Part shown: in pieces, positions 34,301 through 40,583 of the stretch
Position numbering within the stretch: position 1 is the first letter of the stretch
How the letters are laid out: the number at the start of each line of letters is the position of its first letter
Origin: Ovis canadensis
Taxonomy: Eukaryota; Chordata; Mammalia; Artiodactyla; Bovidae
Direction: 5' to 3'
DNA length: 64,000 nt
Assembly (NCBI RefSeq): GCF_042477335.2
Contig: NC_091248.1
Coordinates: forward strand, 119,744,501-119,808,500
Translations under genes and position numbers: made by a program
The notes under the pieces: generated by a model
Told to the model about the DNA's origin: nothing
Database searches by the model: none
Seen by the model: the letters and a program-made list of their open reading frames with translations, nothing else

Positions 34301-36304
34301 TCTAAATGCAGCTTGAACATCTGGAAGTTCACAGTTCATGTACTATTGAAGCTGGCTTGGAGAATTTTGAGCATTATTTTGCTAGCGTGTGATATGATTG
34401 CAATTGTGTAGTAGTTGGAGCATTCTTTGGCATTGCCTTTCTTTGGGACTGGAATGAAAATTGACCTTTTCCAGTCCTGTGGCCACTGCTGAGTTTTCCA
34501 CATTTGCTGGCATATTGAGTTGCAGCACTTTCACAGCATCATGTTTCAGGATTTGAAATAGCTCAGCTGGAATTCCATCACCTCCACCGGGTTTTGTTTG
34601 TACTGATGCTTCCTAAGGCCCACAGGATGTCTGAGTCTAGGTGAGTGATCACACCATCGTGATTATCTGGGTTGTGAAGATCTTTTTTGTATAGTTCTTC
34701 TGTGTATTCTTGCCACCTTTTCTTAATATTTTCTGCTTCCATATAATTTCTGGTCTCTATTGTGCCCATCTTTGCAGGAAAATTTCCCTTGGTATCTCTG
34801 ATTTTCTTGAAGAGATCTCTAGTCTCTCCCATTCTATTGTTTTCCTCTATTTCTTTGCATTGATTGCTGAGAAAGGCTTTCTTCTCTCTCCTTGCTATTC
34901 TTCGGAACTCTGCATTCAAATGGGTATATCTTTCCTTTTCTCCTATGCCTTTAGCTTCTCCTCTTTTCATAGCTATTTATAAGGCCTCCTCAGACAACCA
35001 TTTTGCCTTTTTGCATTTCTTTTTCTGGGGATGGTCTTGATCACTGCCTCCTGCACAATGTCACAAACCTCCTTCCATAGTTCTTCAGGCACTGTCAGAT
35101 CTAATCTGTCTATAAGATCACCCTGCAATCTATTTGTCACTTCCATTGTCTCAAGTATACTTAAGTCCAATTTCTTTTGGATACACAGTCCATCTTAGAA
35201 TGATTAGCTTTAAAGTCCCCCCCGTCCCCAGATAATTTCTTGGCATTGAGTTGTGGAAACTCTAATGAAGACTTTAGTGAAGTAATCCTTCCTTGTAAGC
35301 AACTTCCTAATAATCCTTCCTAATATTTTTTTTTGCTCTATTTCTGCTAACAAATAAAATACAAATATATATGCTGTCACAGGACTATAAGTATTCCTTA
35401 AGGTGTGGTGTGTATATCTGTGAAGCCAGACGTGGATGTACAGGTGTGTCATTGGTCATTACCAGTAGTGAGCACCCATCATGGAGATGAGGCAGATGCC
35501 TTGAAATTGTCTAGACCAGGGGCTGGCACACTCTTCTGTAAGACCAAGGTAGTATTTTATCCTTTGTGGGCCATATGGTCTTAGCTGTAATGACTCAACT
35601 CTGCTGGAGTGATGTGAAAGTGATCAGAGATCATACAAAAATGAATGTGAATGGCTGAATTCCGGTAAGGCTTTATTTACAAAAACGGGTGGCAGGCCAG
35701 ATTTGACCCATGGCCTGTCCTTTGCTGACCCCTGTAGAGTCGTCTCCTTATTTCTCTTTAATTTTAAAGACCATTTATGTCCCAATCAGTAGAATTCTGG
35801 AGAAGGCAATGGCAACCCATTTCAGTACTCTTGCCTGGAAAATCCCTTGGACAGAGGAGCCTGGTAGGCTGCGGTCCATGGGGTCATGGAGAGTTGGACA
35901 CGACTGAAGCGACTTAGCAGCAGCAGCAGCAGTAGAATTCAGAAAGGCAAACTTGCAATGTGTTGAGGCACTTGTGTGCTAGCCCTTTCTAAAGATAATC
36001 ACAGGAGTTAATTTTCTATTCTGTGTATCATTCATGCTTGTTTCTATAAATACTGAAATAAAAAGAAAAATCTATGTTGGTTTTGATCATAAATATCATC
36101 CCTAGTTTAGGACTGAAGAATGTACACTTTTCCTTTTTCATTGTCAGGGAACTGAAAGAAGCCCAGCAGGCCCAGTCCCCCAAGGATGGCCGCAGTGTCC
36201 CCAGGGTCTTTGAGACCCCCACCAGGTCAAGGAGTGCCAAACGTCTGGTAGGAGGAAAGAGTGCCAAGTCTTCAAGCTTCACCTTGGGGCAGATTTCCCC
36301 ATAA
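6981..36304 (+). CDS. WEE2: WEE2, WEE1-like protein kinase 2 (spliced, 11 coding exons)
   Basis: Joining 6981-7325, 13736-13932, 15886-15937, 17765-17937, 19942-20063, 26298-26444, 27040-27147, 27279-27364, 28208-28378, 29254-29396 and 36148-36304 gives 1701 nt with one open frame: 566 residues plus TAA. Human WEE2 is about the same length. The kinase domain spans roughly residues 212-490. It has the glycine loop [11 protein letters not shown] (221-231), the ATP lysine K244 in YAIKRS, catalytic HLDIKPSN (340-347; D342, K344, N347) and a WEE-type DLG (383-385). The family phosphorylates the inhibitory tyrosine of CDK1 in oocyte nuclei, maintaining meiotic arrest and supporting exit from metaphase II. 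S17, in KLNFS, may correspond to the PKA site described in mouse Wee1B; that is inference. The one odd splice site is a GC donor after exon 7. WEE1 and PKMYT1 are less likely because the N-terminus and catalytic text fit WEE2. Confidence 0.96.
7344..7360 (+). repeat. Homopolymer run of 17 G
   Basis: Uninterrupted G17 just inside WEE2 intron 1, preceded by GGGGC. It is a potential quadruplex or splicing-enhancer G tract, and also a place where sequencing length is unreliable. Confidence 0.9.
7650..7843 (-). mobile_element. Bov-A/Bov-tA family SINE
   Basis: Reverse-complement Bov SINE from TTTAGTCGCTAAGTCATGTCC to CCTCCAGGAAAGCCC, with small internal deletions. Confidence 0.88.
8920..9305 (-). 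mobile_element. LINE-1 ORF2 3' fragment
   Basis: Text such as GACGTTGAACATCTTTTCATG, CCTTTGCTGTGCAAAGGCTTTT and GGTCCCATTTGTTTATTTTTG is the reverse complement of the mammalian L1 ORF2 C-terminal region. It is truncated at both ends and not functional. Confidence 0.88.
9603..9624. repeat. (GGTA)n microsatellite
   Basis: About five perfect GGTA units. A likely length-polymorphic locus. Confidence 0.85.
10328..10540 (+). mobile_element. Bov-A/Bov-tA family SINE
   Basis: Forward Bov SINE from GGCTTCCCGGGTGGCTCAGTG to GTTGCACGTGACTGAACACA, in WEE2 intron 1. Confidence 0.9.
10787..11106 (-). mobile_element. Bov-B LINE 3'-end fragment
   Basis: Begins with the repeated GTTCA units that mark the Bov-B terminus in reverse complement. 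It continues through the CCATCCAACCATCTCATCCTC region to GGACTGGTTGG. This is a 320-bp, 5'-truncated copy. Confidence 0.9.
11677..11693. repeat. (CA)n microsatellite
   Basis: Eight CA units. Confidence 0.8.
11906..12106 (-). mobile_element. Bov-A/Bov-tA family SINE with target duplication
   Basis: Reverse-complement Bov SINE flanked by a perfect 13-bp repeat, TAAGACCTATGTA, at 11893-11905 and 12107-12119. Confidence 0.93.
12409..12611 (-). mobile_element. Bov-A/Bov-tA family SINE
   Basis: Reverse-complement Bov SINE from ACTCAGTTGTGTCC to GAGCCACTGGGGAAACCC. Confidence 0.88.
13090..13155 (-). mobile_element. Bov SINE fragment (tRNA-like head only)
   Basis: Only the 65 bases around AACCCAGGTCTCC...CCACCAGGGAAGCCC remain, the tRNA-derived head of a Bov-tA SINE. 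Confidence 0.8.
13736..13932 (+). CDS. WEE2: WEE2 coding exon 2
   Basis: Opens after CCTCATTCAG. It encodes about residues 116-181, including [10 protein letters not shown] and [19 protein letters not shown], a conserved WEE2 N-terminal block. It ends two bases into a codon before GTAAGT at 13933. Confidence 0.95.
14560..14675 (-). mobile_element. CHR-2-type SINE
   Basis: Reverse-complement CHR-2 text (GGCAGCATGTGGGATCTTAG, then CCACAAGACCATCAAGGAAGTC) preceded by a TATTTATTT tail. Confidence 0.8.
15790..15865 (+). mobile_element. Probable L2 LINE 3' remnant
   Basis: TGTACTGTACCCAAACCTAGCACAG followed by a diverged AGTACC...GTAAGTGTTAAT text resembles the ancient L2 3' end. It stops about 20 bases before WEE2 exon 3. 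Confidence 0.45.
15886..15937 (+). CDS. WEE2: WEE2 coding exon 3 (52 nt)
   Basis: A very short exon encoding (L)[17 protein letters not shown], residues 181-198. Both borders are required by frame: two bases carried over from exon 2 plus 52 give 18 codons exactly. The acceptor is an unusual AAG after a T/C run (ends at 15885). The donor is GTGAGC. Confidence 0.92.
16430..16620 (+). mobile_element. Old LINE-1 fragment
   Basis: CCAAATATCCAGTAATGGAAGAATGGTTAAGTAAATTA followed by a GGAATATTAAATTGCCATCAA text is the diverged L1M-type ORF2 end. Confidence 0.75.
17020..17200 (-). mobile_element. MIR SINE remnant
   Basis: Text from TACTGTTTACTGAGAATTTA through CAAATGAGAAAACTGATACAGG to GACTTGCTCGAG resembles a reverse-complement MIR core. 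Confidence 0.65.
17205..17218 (+). promoter_or_regulatory. Possible CTCF-like motif in WEE2 intron 3
   Basis: CCAGTAGGGGGAGC fits the CTCF core except for A at the usual C following GGGGG. Motif resemblance only. Confidence 0.35.
17765..17937 (+). CDS. WEE2: WEE2 coding exon 4 (kinase N-lobe)
   Basis: After TATTTCAG it encodes [17 protein letters not shown], the glycine loop [11 protein letters not shown] (221-231) and the ATP-binding lysine K244. It ends two bases into a codon before GTGAGT at 17938. Confidence 0.96.
18298..18912 (-). mobile_element. Bov-B LINE 3'-end fragment
   Basis: Starts at the GTTCAGTTCAG terminus and runs 615 bases into the RT C-terminal coding region, up to GTCTGACACTGTTTCCAC. 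It is 5' truncated and antisense to WEE2. Confidence 0.92.
19270..19484 (+). mobile_element. Bov-A/Bov-tA family SINE
   Basis: Forward SINE from GGCTTCCCTGTCGGCTCAG to GACACGACTGAGCGACTAAG. Confidence 0.92.
19670..19830 (+). mobile_element. MIR SINE remnant
   Basis: Diverged MIR-like text (GGTCTTAGATCTGCTATC, then TTGGGCCACTTAACCTTTT). Confidence 0.5.
19942..20063 (+). CDS. WEE2: WEE2 coding exon 5
   Basis: Follows CATCTCTTAG. It encodes [20 protein letters not shown] and the [16 protein letters not shown] stretch that includes the hinge of the WEE kinase fold (about 256-297). It ends one base into a glycine codon before GTACGT. Confidence 0.96.
20893..21015 (+). mobile_element. Bov SINE 3' half
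   Basis: Starts at GGAGAAGGAAATGGCAACCC, lacks the tRNA-like head, and ends in GTCGGACACGACTGAGAGAC. Confidence 0.88.
21921..22230 (+). mobile_element. Composite (dimeric) Bov-A SINE
   Basis: Two head-to-tail tRNA-like units: CAGCTCAGTTGGTAAAGAACC near 21923 and GGCTTCCCTTGTGGCTCAGC near 22030. They are followed by the usual body ending GAGTCAGACACGACTGAGTG. The same arrangement recurs at 56098. Confidence 0.9.
22811..22999 (+). mobile_element. Bov-A/Bov-tA family SINE
   Basis: Forward SINE with a damaged head (GGACTTCCTGGGTGGTGGG) and an intact tail region, GAGTTGGACACGACGGAAGTG. Confidence 0.87.
23060..23165 (-). mobile_element. Bov SINE fragment
   Basis: Reverse-complement tail half, from CTAGTTGCTAAATGGTGTC to GCATACTGGAGTGGGT. 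Confidence 0.82.
23626..23848 (-). mobile_element. Bov-A/Bov-tA family SINE
   Basis: Reverse-complement SINE from GTGCTCAGTCGCTTCAGTC to TACCACCGGGGAAGCCC. Confidence 0.9.
24462..24680 (-). mobile_element. Bov-A/Bov-tA family SINE
   Basis: Reverse-complement SINE with the AAAGTGAAGTGAAACATG lead-in, ending GTCCCTGGGGAAGCCC. Confidence 0.9.
25372..25393. repeat. C10 followed by T12 homopolymer junction
   Basis: Ten C directly followed by twelve T in WEE2 intron 5. Length is likely variable or error-prone. Confidence 0.85.
26298..26444 (+). CDS. WEE2: WEE2 coding exon 6 (catalytic loop)
   Basis: After TTTCCTAG it completes the NGGSLQAAV motif and encodes residues 297-346, ending in the catalytic loop [10 protein letters not shown] with D342 and K344. 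The exon ends one base into the serine codon before GTCAGT. Reading through runs on in an open frame to 26482, but that tail is intronic. Confidence 0.96.
27040..27147 (+). CDS. WEE2: WEE2 coding exon 7
   Basis: Opens after a T8CAG acceptor. It restores S346 and N347 (the catalytic-loop asparagine) and encodes [10 protein letters not shown], then [18 protein letters not shown]. To keep frame with exon 8 it must end at 27147 (TTG). The next bases are GCGAGT, a GC donor rather than GT. Confidence 0.93.
27148..27278 (+). other. WEE2: WEE2 intron 7, GC-AG type, 131 nt
   Basis: The shortest intron of the gene. Donor GCGAGT, acceptor CTTTTTTTAG. The nearest GT dinucleotides (27152 and beyond) shift the frame into an immediate TGA. 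Confidence 0.85.
27279..27364 (+). CDS. WEE2: WEE2 coding exon 8 (DLG motif)
   Basis: Encodes [20 protein letters not shown] and FLANEILQE, residues 382-410. D383-L384-G385 is the WEE-family version of the magnesium-binding DFG. LANE occupies the place of the APE motif. Phase-0 end before GTATAG. Confidence 0.96.
27812..28010 (-). mobile_element. Ruminant LINE-1 3'-UTR fragment
   Basis: Reverse complement of the L1-BT-type 3' end: a TTTATTTAATTTTTAATTGG start, TACAATATTGTGATGGTTTC, then CATCAACATGAACCAGCCATA and a C-rich stretch. Confidence 0.85.
28208..28378 (+). CDS. WEE2: WEE2 coding exon 9
   Basis: 57 codons (411-467) of the kinase C-lobe: [20 protein letters not shown], then [13 protein letters not shown] and QELSKEF. 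The acceptor is a non-preferred GAAG. The donor is GTGCTG. Length is divisible by three and matches the family without gaps. Confidence 0.95.
28480..28690 (-). mobile_element. MIR SINE remnant
   Basis: Reverse MIR text: TACTTACTGAGGAGCTC, TTAATTCTCACAACAGTCC, then GTGACTTGCTCAAGGC and GTAGTGGAGC. Confidence 0.75.
28870..29000 (+). mobile_element. MIR SINE remnant
   Basis: Forward MIR-like text (GTCTTGGTCCTGTCAATAACT, then CTCAGTTTCCTC). Confidence 0.55.
29254..29396 (+). CDS. WEE2: WEE2 coding exon 10
   Basis: After CCTCATCAG it encodes [19 protein letters not shown], the end of the kinase domain, then [20 protein letters not shown], a helical and possibly coiled C-terminal region (468-515). 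It ends two bases into an arginine codon before GTAGAT. Confidence 0.96.
29726..32892 (-). mobile_element. Near-full-length Bov-B LINE with target duplication
   Basis: 3167 bp flanked by AAGGGACCCA at 29716-29725 and 32893-32902, a 10-bp target duplication. Minus-strand frames cover the element in order. An N-terminal endonuclease frame (32903 down to 31599, 434 codons) has [13 protein letters not shown] and SDHELL. A middle frame is at 31719-30997, and an RT frame at 30788-29949 with CADD in place of YADD. Frameshifts between the frames make it inactive. It is antisense to WEE2. The 5' part also carries the GGAGAAGGGAATGGCAAGCC text shared with Bov SINEs. Confidence 0.95.
29949..32903 (-). 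pseudogene. Bov-B ORF2 remnant (endonuclease and reverse transcriptase), frameshifted
   Basis: Three overlapping or adjacent minus-strand frames of 434, 240 and 279 codons together make up most of an RTE ORF2. The endonuclease catalytic text (SDH near the C-terminal end of the first frame) is intact. The RT palm has a Tyr-to-Cys change (LRCADD). At least two frame changes separate endonuclease, linker and RT. Confidence 0.9.
32966..33052 (+). mobile_element. LINE-1 (L1-BT type) 3' tail fragment
   Basis: GATTCATGTTGATGTATGGC, then AATATTGTGGAGCAATTATCC and an AAAATAAATAAAAAAA tail match the 3' end of ruminant L1. Confidence 0.82.
33315..35170 (-). mobile_element. Second Bov-B LINE copy, degraded, 3' end missing
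   Basis: Colinear with the neighbouring copy but with many indels. Pieces at 33559-33858, 33833-34108, 34578-34970 and 34973-35170 (minus) are RT and linker coding remnants. It begins at CCCAGCATCAGGGTC, so the last ~100 bases including the GTTCA terminus are absent. It is clearly older than the 29726 copy. Confidence 0.9.
35517..35734 (+). mobile_element. hAT-Charlie-type DNA transposon (MER3-like, non-autonomous)
   Basis: Inverted terminal text CAGGGGCTGGCA at the start and TTTGCTGACCCCTG at the end. The body includes TTTGTGGGCCATATGGTCTT and CTTTATTTACAAAAACGGG, typical of a mammalian hAT MITE family I recall as MER3. The family name is from memory. Confidence 0.75.
35798..35929 (+). mobile_element. 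Bov SINE 3' half with AGC tail and target duplication
   Basis: GGAGAAGGCAATGGCAACCC to GACTGAAGCGACTTAGCAGC followed by AGC repeats. CAGTAGAATTC occurs at 35787-35797 and 35930-35940. Confidence 0.92.
36148..36304 (+). CDS. WEE2: WEE2 coding exon 11 and stop
   Basis: Starts after TTCATTGTCAG and encodes (R)[17 protein letters not shown], then the tail [20 protein letters not shown], a basic serine-rich C-terminus. TAA at 36302-36304. This finishes the 566-residue frame. Confidence 0.96.
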
Positions 36305-37250
36305 GAACGTCTCTCCCATCAACTGACTCTCTATCCTCAAAACAGATACTGGCTGTGTCAACCTTTCTCGTGTAAAGGGAGGAACTAACAGACTTGGGAG
36401 GCTGAAGATTTCAAGAGCCACCCTAATTTAGCATTTCCAGCCAAGATCCTACAGCCACCAAGGCTTCCTAGCAGCATTGGTGGCAGGCACTACCATTAGT
36501 AGCCATTTTTCTTCTCTTGTTAAGTTCCTACCACCACCTGTCAGTAGCTCAGTGACTTCTCAGATTTGCTGATGCACAACGGGAAAGCATGGGCCTTTGA
36601 ACTGAAAGCAGCCGTCCCCCACCCACCCCCCCCGGCCCCTGCAGCCTGTGGACTACGAGGCTGCCTACCTACCTGCCTACCAACCAAGAATCCCAGGGAC
36701 TCTTCTGGCACACAGAAAGAAAGTCAATTTTGTTTTGAGTTGAGGTAGCATTTTCATAAGAAAGTATGCCTGGATTTCAACAACGCTTCCCAGGCTAGAT
36801 GATTTTATTCCTCAAAAAATTCTCAGTTGCTTTGAGTGAGTGATTTTCCTACTGTATTCTCTGAATGGATGAATGGAGACAATCCCTTTCTCTGATACTG
36901 TTTTTACAAATTAAATGACTTCACTATGTGAGGTAGGTAGAAATAAGACTCTATGTGACTTGAAATTCCTGAACTAGCTATTAACTTTTGAAAAAAAAAA
37001 AAACCAAAAACTGGCTAGAGGGTTTGAGGGAAATCTGATGTGGTTTGTTGTCCCCCAATCTATTTGCTTTGACTCTCTTGTAACTGTTAAAACGGGTTTT
37101 GATTTTTGAGTGTTACTAATTTCTCCTGGATTTTATGAAAAGTTGGCTTTGCTTCCTGTGATTTTATCCTATTTTATCCAAGTGCTTTACTCTGTATATA
37201 TATTCAAAGGAATAGAATGTTTGTAAATAAAGTTTTTTTAAAAATTTTGT
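36305..37250 (+). other. WEE2: WEE2 3' UTR
   Basis: About 0.9 kb after the stop. It contains a C-rich patch and a CTAC-type repeat near 36660-36688, an ATTAAA at about 36911, and a canonical AATAAA at 37226. Confidence 0.75.
37226..37231 (+). terminator. WEE2: AATAAA poly(A) signal of WEE2
   Basis: AATAAA followed by a T-rich stretch and TTTTGTCC about 10-25 bases downstream. It is the best 3'-end signal after the WEE2 stop and is not inside a recognised repeat. Confidence 0.75.
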
Positions 37251-37598
37251 CCAAAGCCAAATAGGAGTAAAGCACTCTTCTTTATAAATATGTAACTAAC
37301 AAAGAATGAGAAATTCATGTTGGAAACCACAGTAGGTAGGAGAGAGAATTTAGTAGGCTAGGGCTAACAGCTCTTGGCTTTAAGGCTCAGTTTCACAGCC
37401 TTCACAGCTACTAATGGCCAGGCTATGACACAAAATCATGTTGGTCACAAAAGCATTTGAGAACAACTAGTTGTGTCTTTTAATGATGTTACTCCTGTTG
37501 TGGCTTGTAGGCTTTTTGGCTACCTTATTTTCTTCTTTTCCCTTAATTTTTAAAAGCAAATTAAGTTTTAAAAATTGAATAAACCAGTGAACAAACCA

Positions 37599-37877
37599 GA
37601 GAAGGTGATGGCACCCCACTCCAGTACTCTTGCCTGGAGAATCCCATGGATGGAGGAGCCTGGTGGGCTGCAGTCCATGGGGTCACTAAGAGTCTGACAT
37701 GACTGAGCGACTTCCCTTTCACTTTTCACTTTCATGCATTGGAGAAGGAAATGGCAACCCATTCCAGTGTTCTTGCCTGGAGAATCCCAGGGACGGGGGA
37801 GCCTGGCTGGCTGCCGTCTATGGGGTAGCACAGAGTCGGACACGACTGAAGCGACTTAGCAGCAGCAGCAGCAGCAG
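37599..37877 (+). mobile_element. Dimeric headless Bov SINE with AGC tail and 14-bp target duplication
   Basis: Two SINE 3'-half units in tandem, joined by a CACTTTTCACTTTCATGCATT linker and ending in (AGC)n. CAGTGAACAAACCA flanks it at 37585-37598 and 37878-37891. The tail and the downstream duplication share a CAG. Confidence 0.93.
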
Positions 37878-37880
37878 CAG
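37858..37880. repeat. (AGC)n microsatellite
   Basis: Seven AGC units at the 3' end of the preceding SINE dimer. Confidence 0.88.
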
Positions 37881-38192
37881 TGAACAAACCATCACATCAT
37901 TCTCACGTTTTGGAGTAGCAATTTCTTCCCTGCAATTAAATGAGGTATAGTGCTCTGCACTGCCCATTGACATTTTTAAAAATTAGTCTTTATTCAAGTA
38001 TTTTTTCTGTATACACTTGTGTATTTTATTTTTATTTATTTTTAAAATATATTGGAATATAGTTGATATTTAGGTTTTCAAACTGAATTTATTTCTTGCC
38101 TCCCTGACAATAGCCATGTCCCTTGCAGTATGGTGCAAGGTCAACCACACTTTGTGATTTTAAAACAGGTATATTATTAAGAGTAAGCAATG

Positions 38193-38412
38193 TATTGGCC
38201 TTCCTAGGTGGCACAGTGGTGAAGAATCCACCTGCCAATGCAGGAGACACAGGAGACCAGTGTTTGATCCCTGGGTGGGAAGATGCCCTGGAGCAGGAAA
38301 TGGCAACCTACTCCAGTATTCTTGCCTGGAAAATTCCATGGACAAAGGAGTCCAGTGAGCTTCAGTCCAAAGGGTTGCAAAGAGTTGGATACAACTGAGC
38401 AACTGAGCACAA
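38193..38412 (+). mobile_element. Bov-A/Bov-tA family SINE
   Basis: GGCCTTCCTAGGTGGCACAG head to GGATACAACTGAGCAACTGAG. Confidence 0.9.
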
Positions 38413-38459
38413 GCAATATATAGCCCCACGTTCTGTGTCTACACCTGTCTTCTTCAAGT

Positions 38460-38651
38460 GAAGTGAAAGTGGCTCAGTCGTGTCCACTCTTTGCGACCCC
38501 ATGGACTATACAGTCCATGGAATTCTCCAGGCCAGAATACCGGAGTGGGTAGCCTTTCCCTTCTCCAGGGGATCTTCCCAACCCAGGGATCGAACCCAGG
38601 TCTCCCACACTGTAGGCGGATTCCTCACCAGATGAGCCACCAGGGAAGGCA
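38460..38651 (-). mobile_element. Bov-A/Bov-tA family SINE
   Basis: Reverse-complement SINE from GAAAGTGGCTCAGTCGTGTCC to GAGCCACCAGGGAAGGC. It faces the previous SINE tail to tail 50 bases away. Confidence 0.9.
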
Positions 38652-39008
38652 CTGACAACTATTATTAGGGCCTGTGACCCCTTCTCTATGGCGTTTCTCA
38701 GAGCCTCTTCTAGCACCTGAAGCCAGACTGTTCGTTTCCCTCCCTTTCTCTCTGCTGTGCTCCACAGAAGCAGGAAGTCACCAGAGGAGCAGGAAGCTGC
38801 ATAGACACTGCACGTGACACGGACTGGGTCTTCTCTGGGCTCAGGGCTTACTCTCTTCCATTTCAGTTGGAAGTTGACCCCTGGCCTCAGCGAGAAGCTC
38901 CATCCTCAGGCATGAAGTTCTGTTGCTTAAATATGAACACTGACAATCAGGTGCCAACAGATCATCTTGAGTTAGAGAAACCTTATAAAGAGATACTACT
39001 GGGCTTTC

Positions 39009-39230
39009 CTGAGGCTTTCCTGGTGGCTCAGTCAGTAAAGAAGACACATGCAATGCAGGAGACTGCCTGCACTACAGGAGTCCAGAGTTTGATCCCTGGG
39101 TTGGGAAGTTCCTCTGGAGAATGAAATGGCAACCCACTCCAGTATTCTTACCTGGAAAACCCCATGGACAGGGGAGCCTTGCAGGCAACAGCCCATTGGG
39201 TTGCAAAGAATTGACACAACTGAGTGACTA
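39009..39230 (+). mobile_element. Bov-A/Bov-tA family SINE
   Basis: GAGGCTTTCCTGGTGGCTCAG to GACACAACTGAGTGACTAAA. Confidence 0.9.
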
Positions 39231-39497
39231 AACCACCAATGTATCTACCAATTCATAGAAGCTGTTGATCTAAAAGCTGTAGAAAGATGAATACTGAAAG
39301 ATAAATGTCAGTATTGTGGCCTGAACAATTAGGTTAAAAAAAAATCTCTGTATGAACCATTATGTCAATCTTAAACTGCATACAAATTGTTAGGTTGATT
39401 TTTTAAAATTTAACAAAAAGCAGCCATGGTGAACTATAGAATATTGCTAAAGTAGATTTGAATCACTGTAAAATAGATGCTAGTAATCAGGTTAGGT

Positions 39498-39784
39498 TGG
39501 AGAAGGCAATGGCACCCCACTCCAGTCCTCTTGCCTGGAATATCCCATGGACGGAGGAGCCTGGTGGGCTGCAGTCCGTGGGGTCGCTAAGAGTTGGACA
39601 TGACTGAGTGACTTCACTTTAACTTTTAACTTTTCACTTTTCACTCTCATGCATTGGAGAAGGAAATGGCAACCCACTCCAGTGTTCTTGCCTGGAGAAT
39701 CCCAGGGACGAGGGAGCCTGGTGGGCTGCTGTCTATAGGGTTGCACAGAGTCAGACACGACTGAAGCGACTTAGCAGCAGCAGC
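39498..39784 (+). mobile_element. Dimeric headless Bov SINE with AGC tail and 13-bp target duplication
   Basis: Same architecture as 37599-37877. Two 3'-half units are joined by a CACTTTTCACTCTCATGCATT linker, with AGC at the end. Flanks AATCAGGTTAGGT at 39485-39497 and 39785-39797 are identical. Confidence 0.93.
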
Positions 39785-40536
39785 AATCAGGTTAGGTAAT
39801 AAGTGCTGTCATTTTTTTCTAACAGTTATTATGAGGCTTCGGGAAAAACTGATTTAAGAGCAAAGTGAAAACTTTGATTAAAATATATAAAAAGTGTGCT
39901 TGTACAGCATCGGAATTGTCCAAAGCTTTCTATCTGTGAGAAAGCATTGCCAATCATGGTTTGTACCAGTTGATACCTACAGCTGAGACTTTCTTTTAAT
40001 TTAGGGGGGAAAAAAAGGCAAGGCCAAAGATAGCTCTGTGGCCTTGGGCATACACTGTAGACTTGTCTCTTTCTCAGCTAGCTTTGCAAGGGATGAAAGC
40101 CCTGAATTATTTCACTAATACCAGCAGTAATGATAGCTGACTAAAGGCATGATGCTTTCACCACTTCTCAGTATTGGGAAGGTCCTTCCTTTCTGGGTCC
40201 ATGGATGAACTACAGAAAAAGCTTATGATTATGTTAAAGAGTGGGTGCAGGTCTGTGCACATCATGAAGAGGTTTCAGGAATTCCTCACCAAAATGCAAA
40301 CTGCAGATTTCTTGCAAAGGCAGTATGTTTAATAAATTTTTTTCAGCTATGCTTCCAGACTATTATTTTTTTAAAATTTCTAATTTCAGGCCTACTTGAG
40401 TATCCTTCTGTGTTCTATTTATTTGTTCTCACCTGTGGTCTATTCTTGTTTAAAGCATAACTGCTGACTGGATATTCACAAGAAGGTTCCTGTTCTCTAA
40501 GAGCTCACAGTCAATGGGGAAGAGGAGGTACCTTCA

Positions 40537-40583
40537 GTTCAGTTCAGTCGCTCAGTCGTGTCCGACTCTTTGCAACCCCATGA
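40537..40583 (-). mobile_element. 47-bp Bov-B 3'-terminal insertion with 14-bp target duplication
   Basis: Only GTTCAGTTCAGTCGCTCAG and the following bases to ACCCCATGA, the extreme Bov-B 3' end in reverse, are present. AGGAGGTACCTTCA occurs at 40523-40536 and 40584-40597. That shows a genuine target-primed insertion of a minimal tip. Confidence 0.9.

Larger units (their letters stand above)
29397..36147 (+). other. WEE2: WEE2 intron 10
   Basis: The largest intron (6.75 kb), GTAGAT...GTCAG. Most of it is two minus-strand Bov-B LINEs (29726-32892 and 33315-35170), with an L1 tail, a hAT element and a SINE. Confidence 0.9.
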
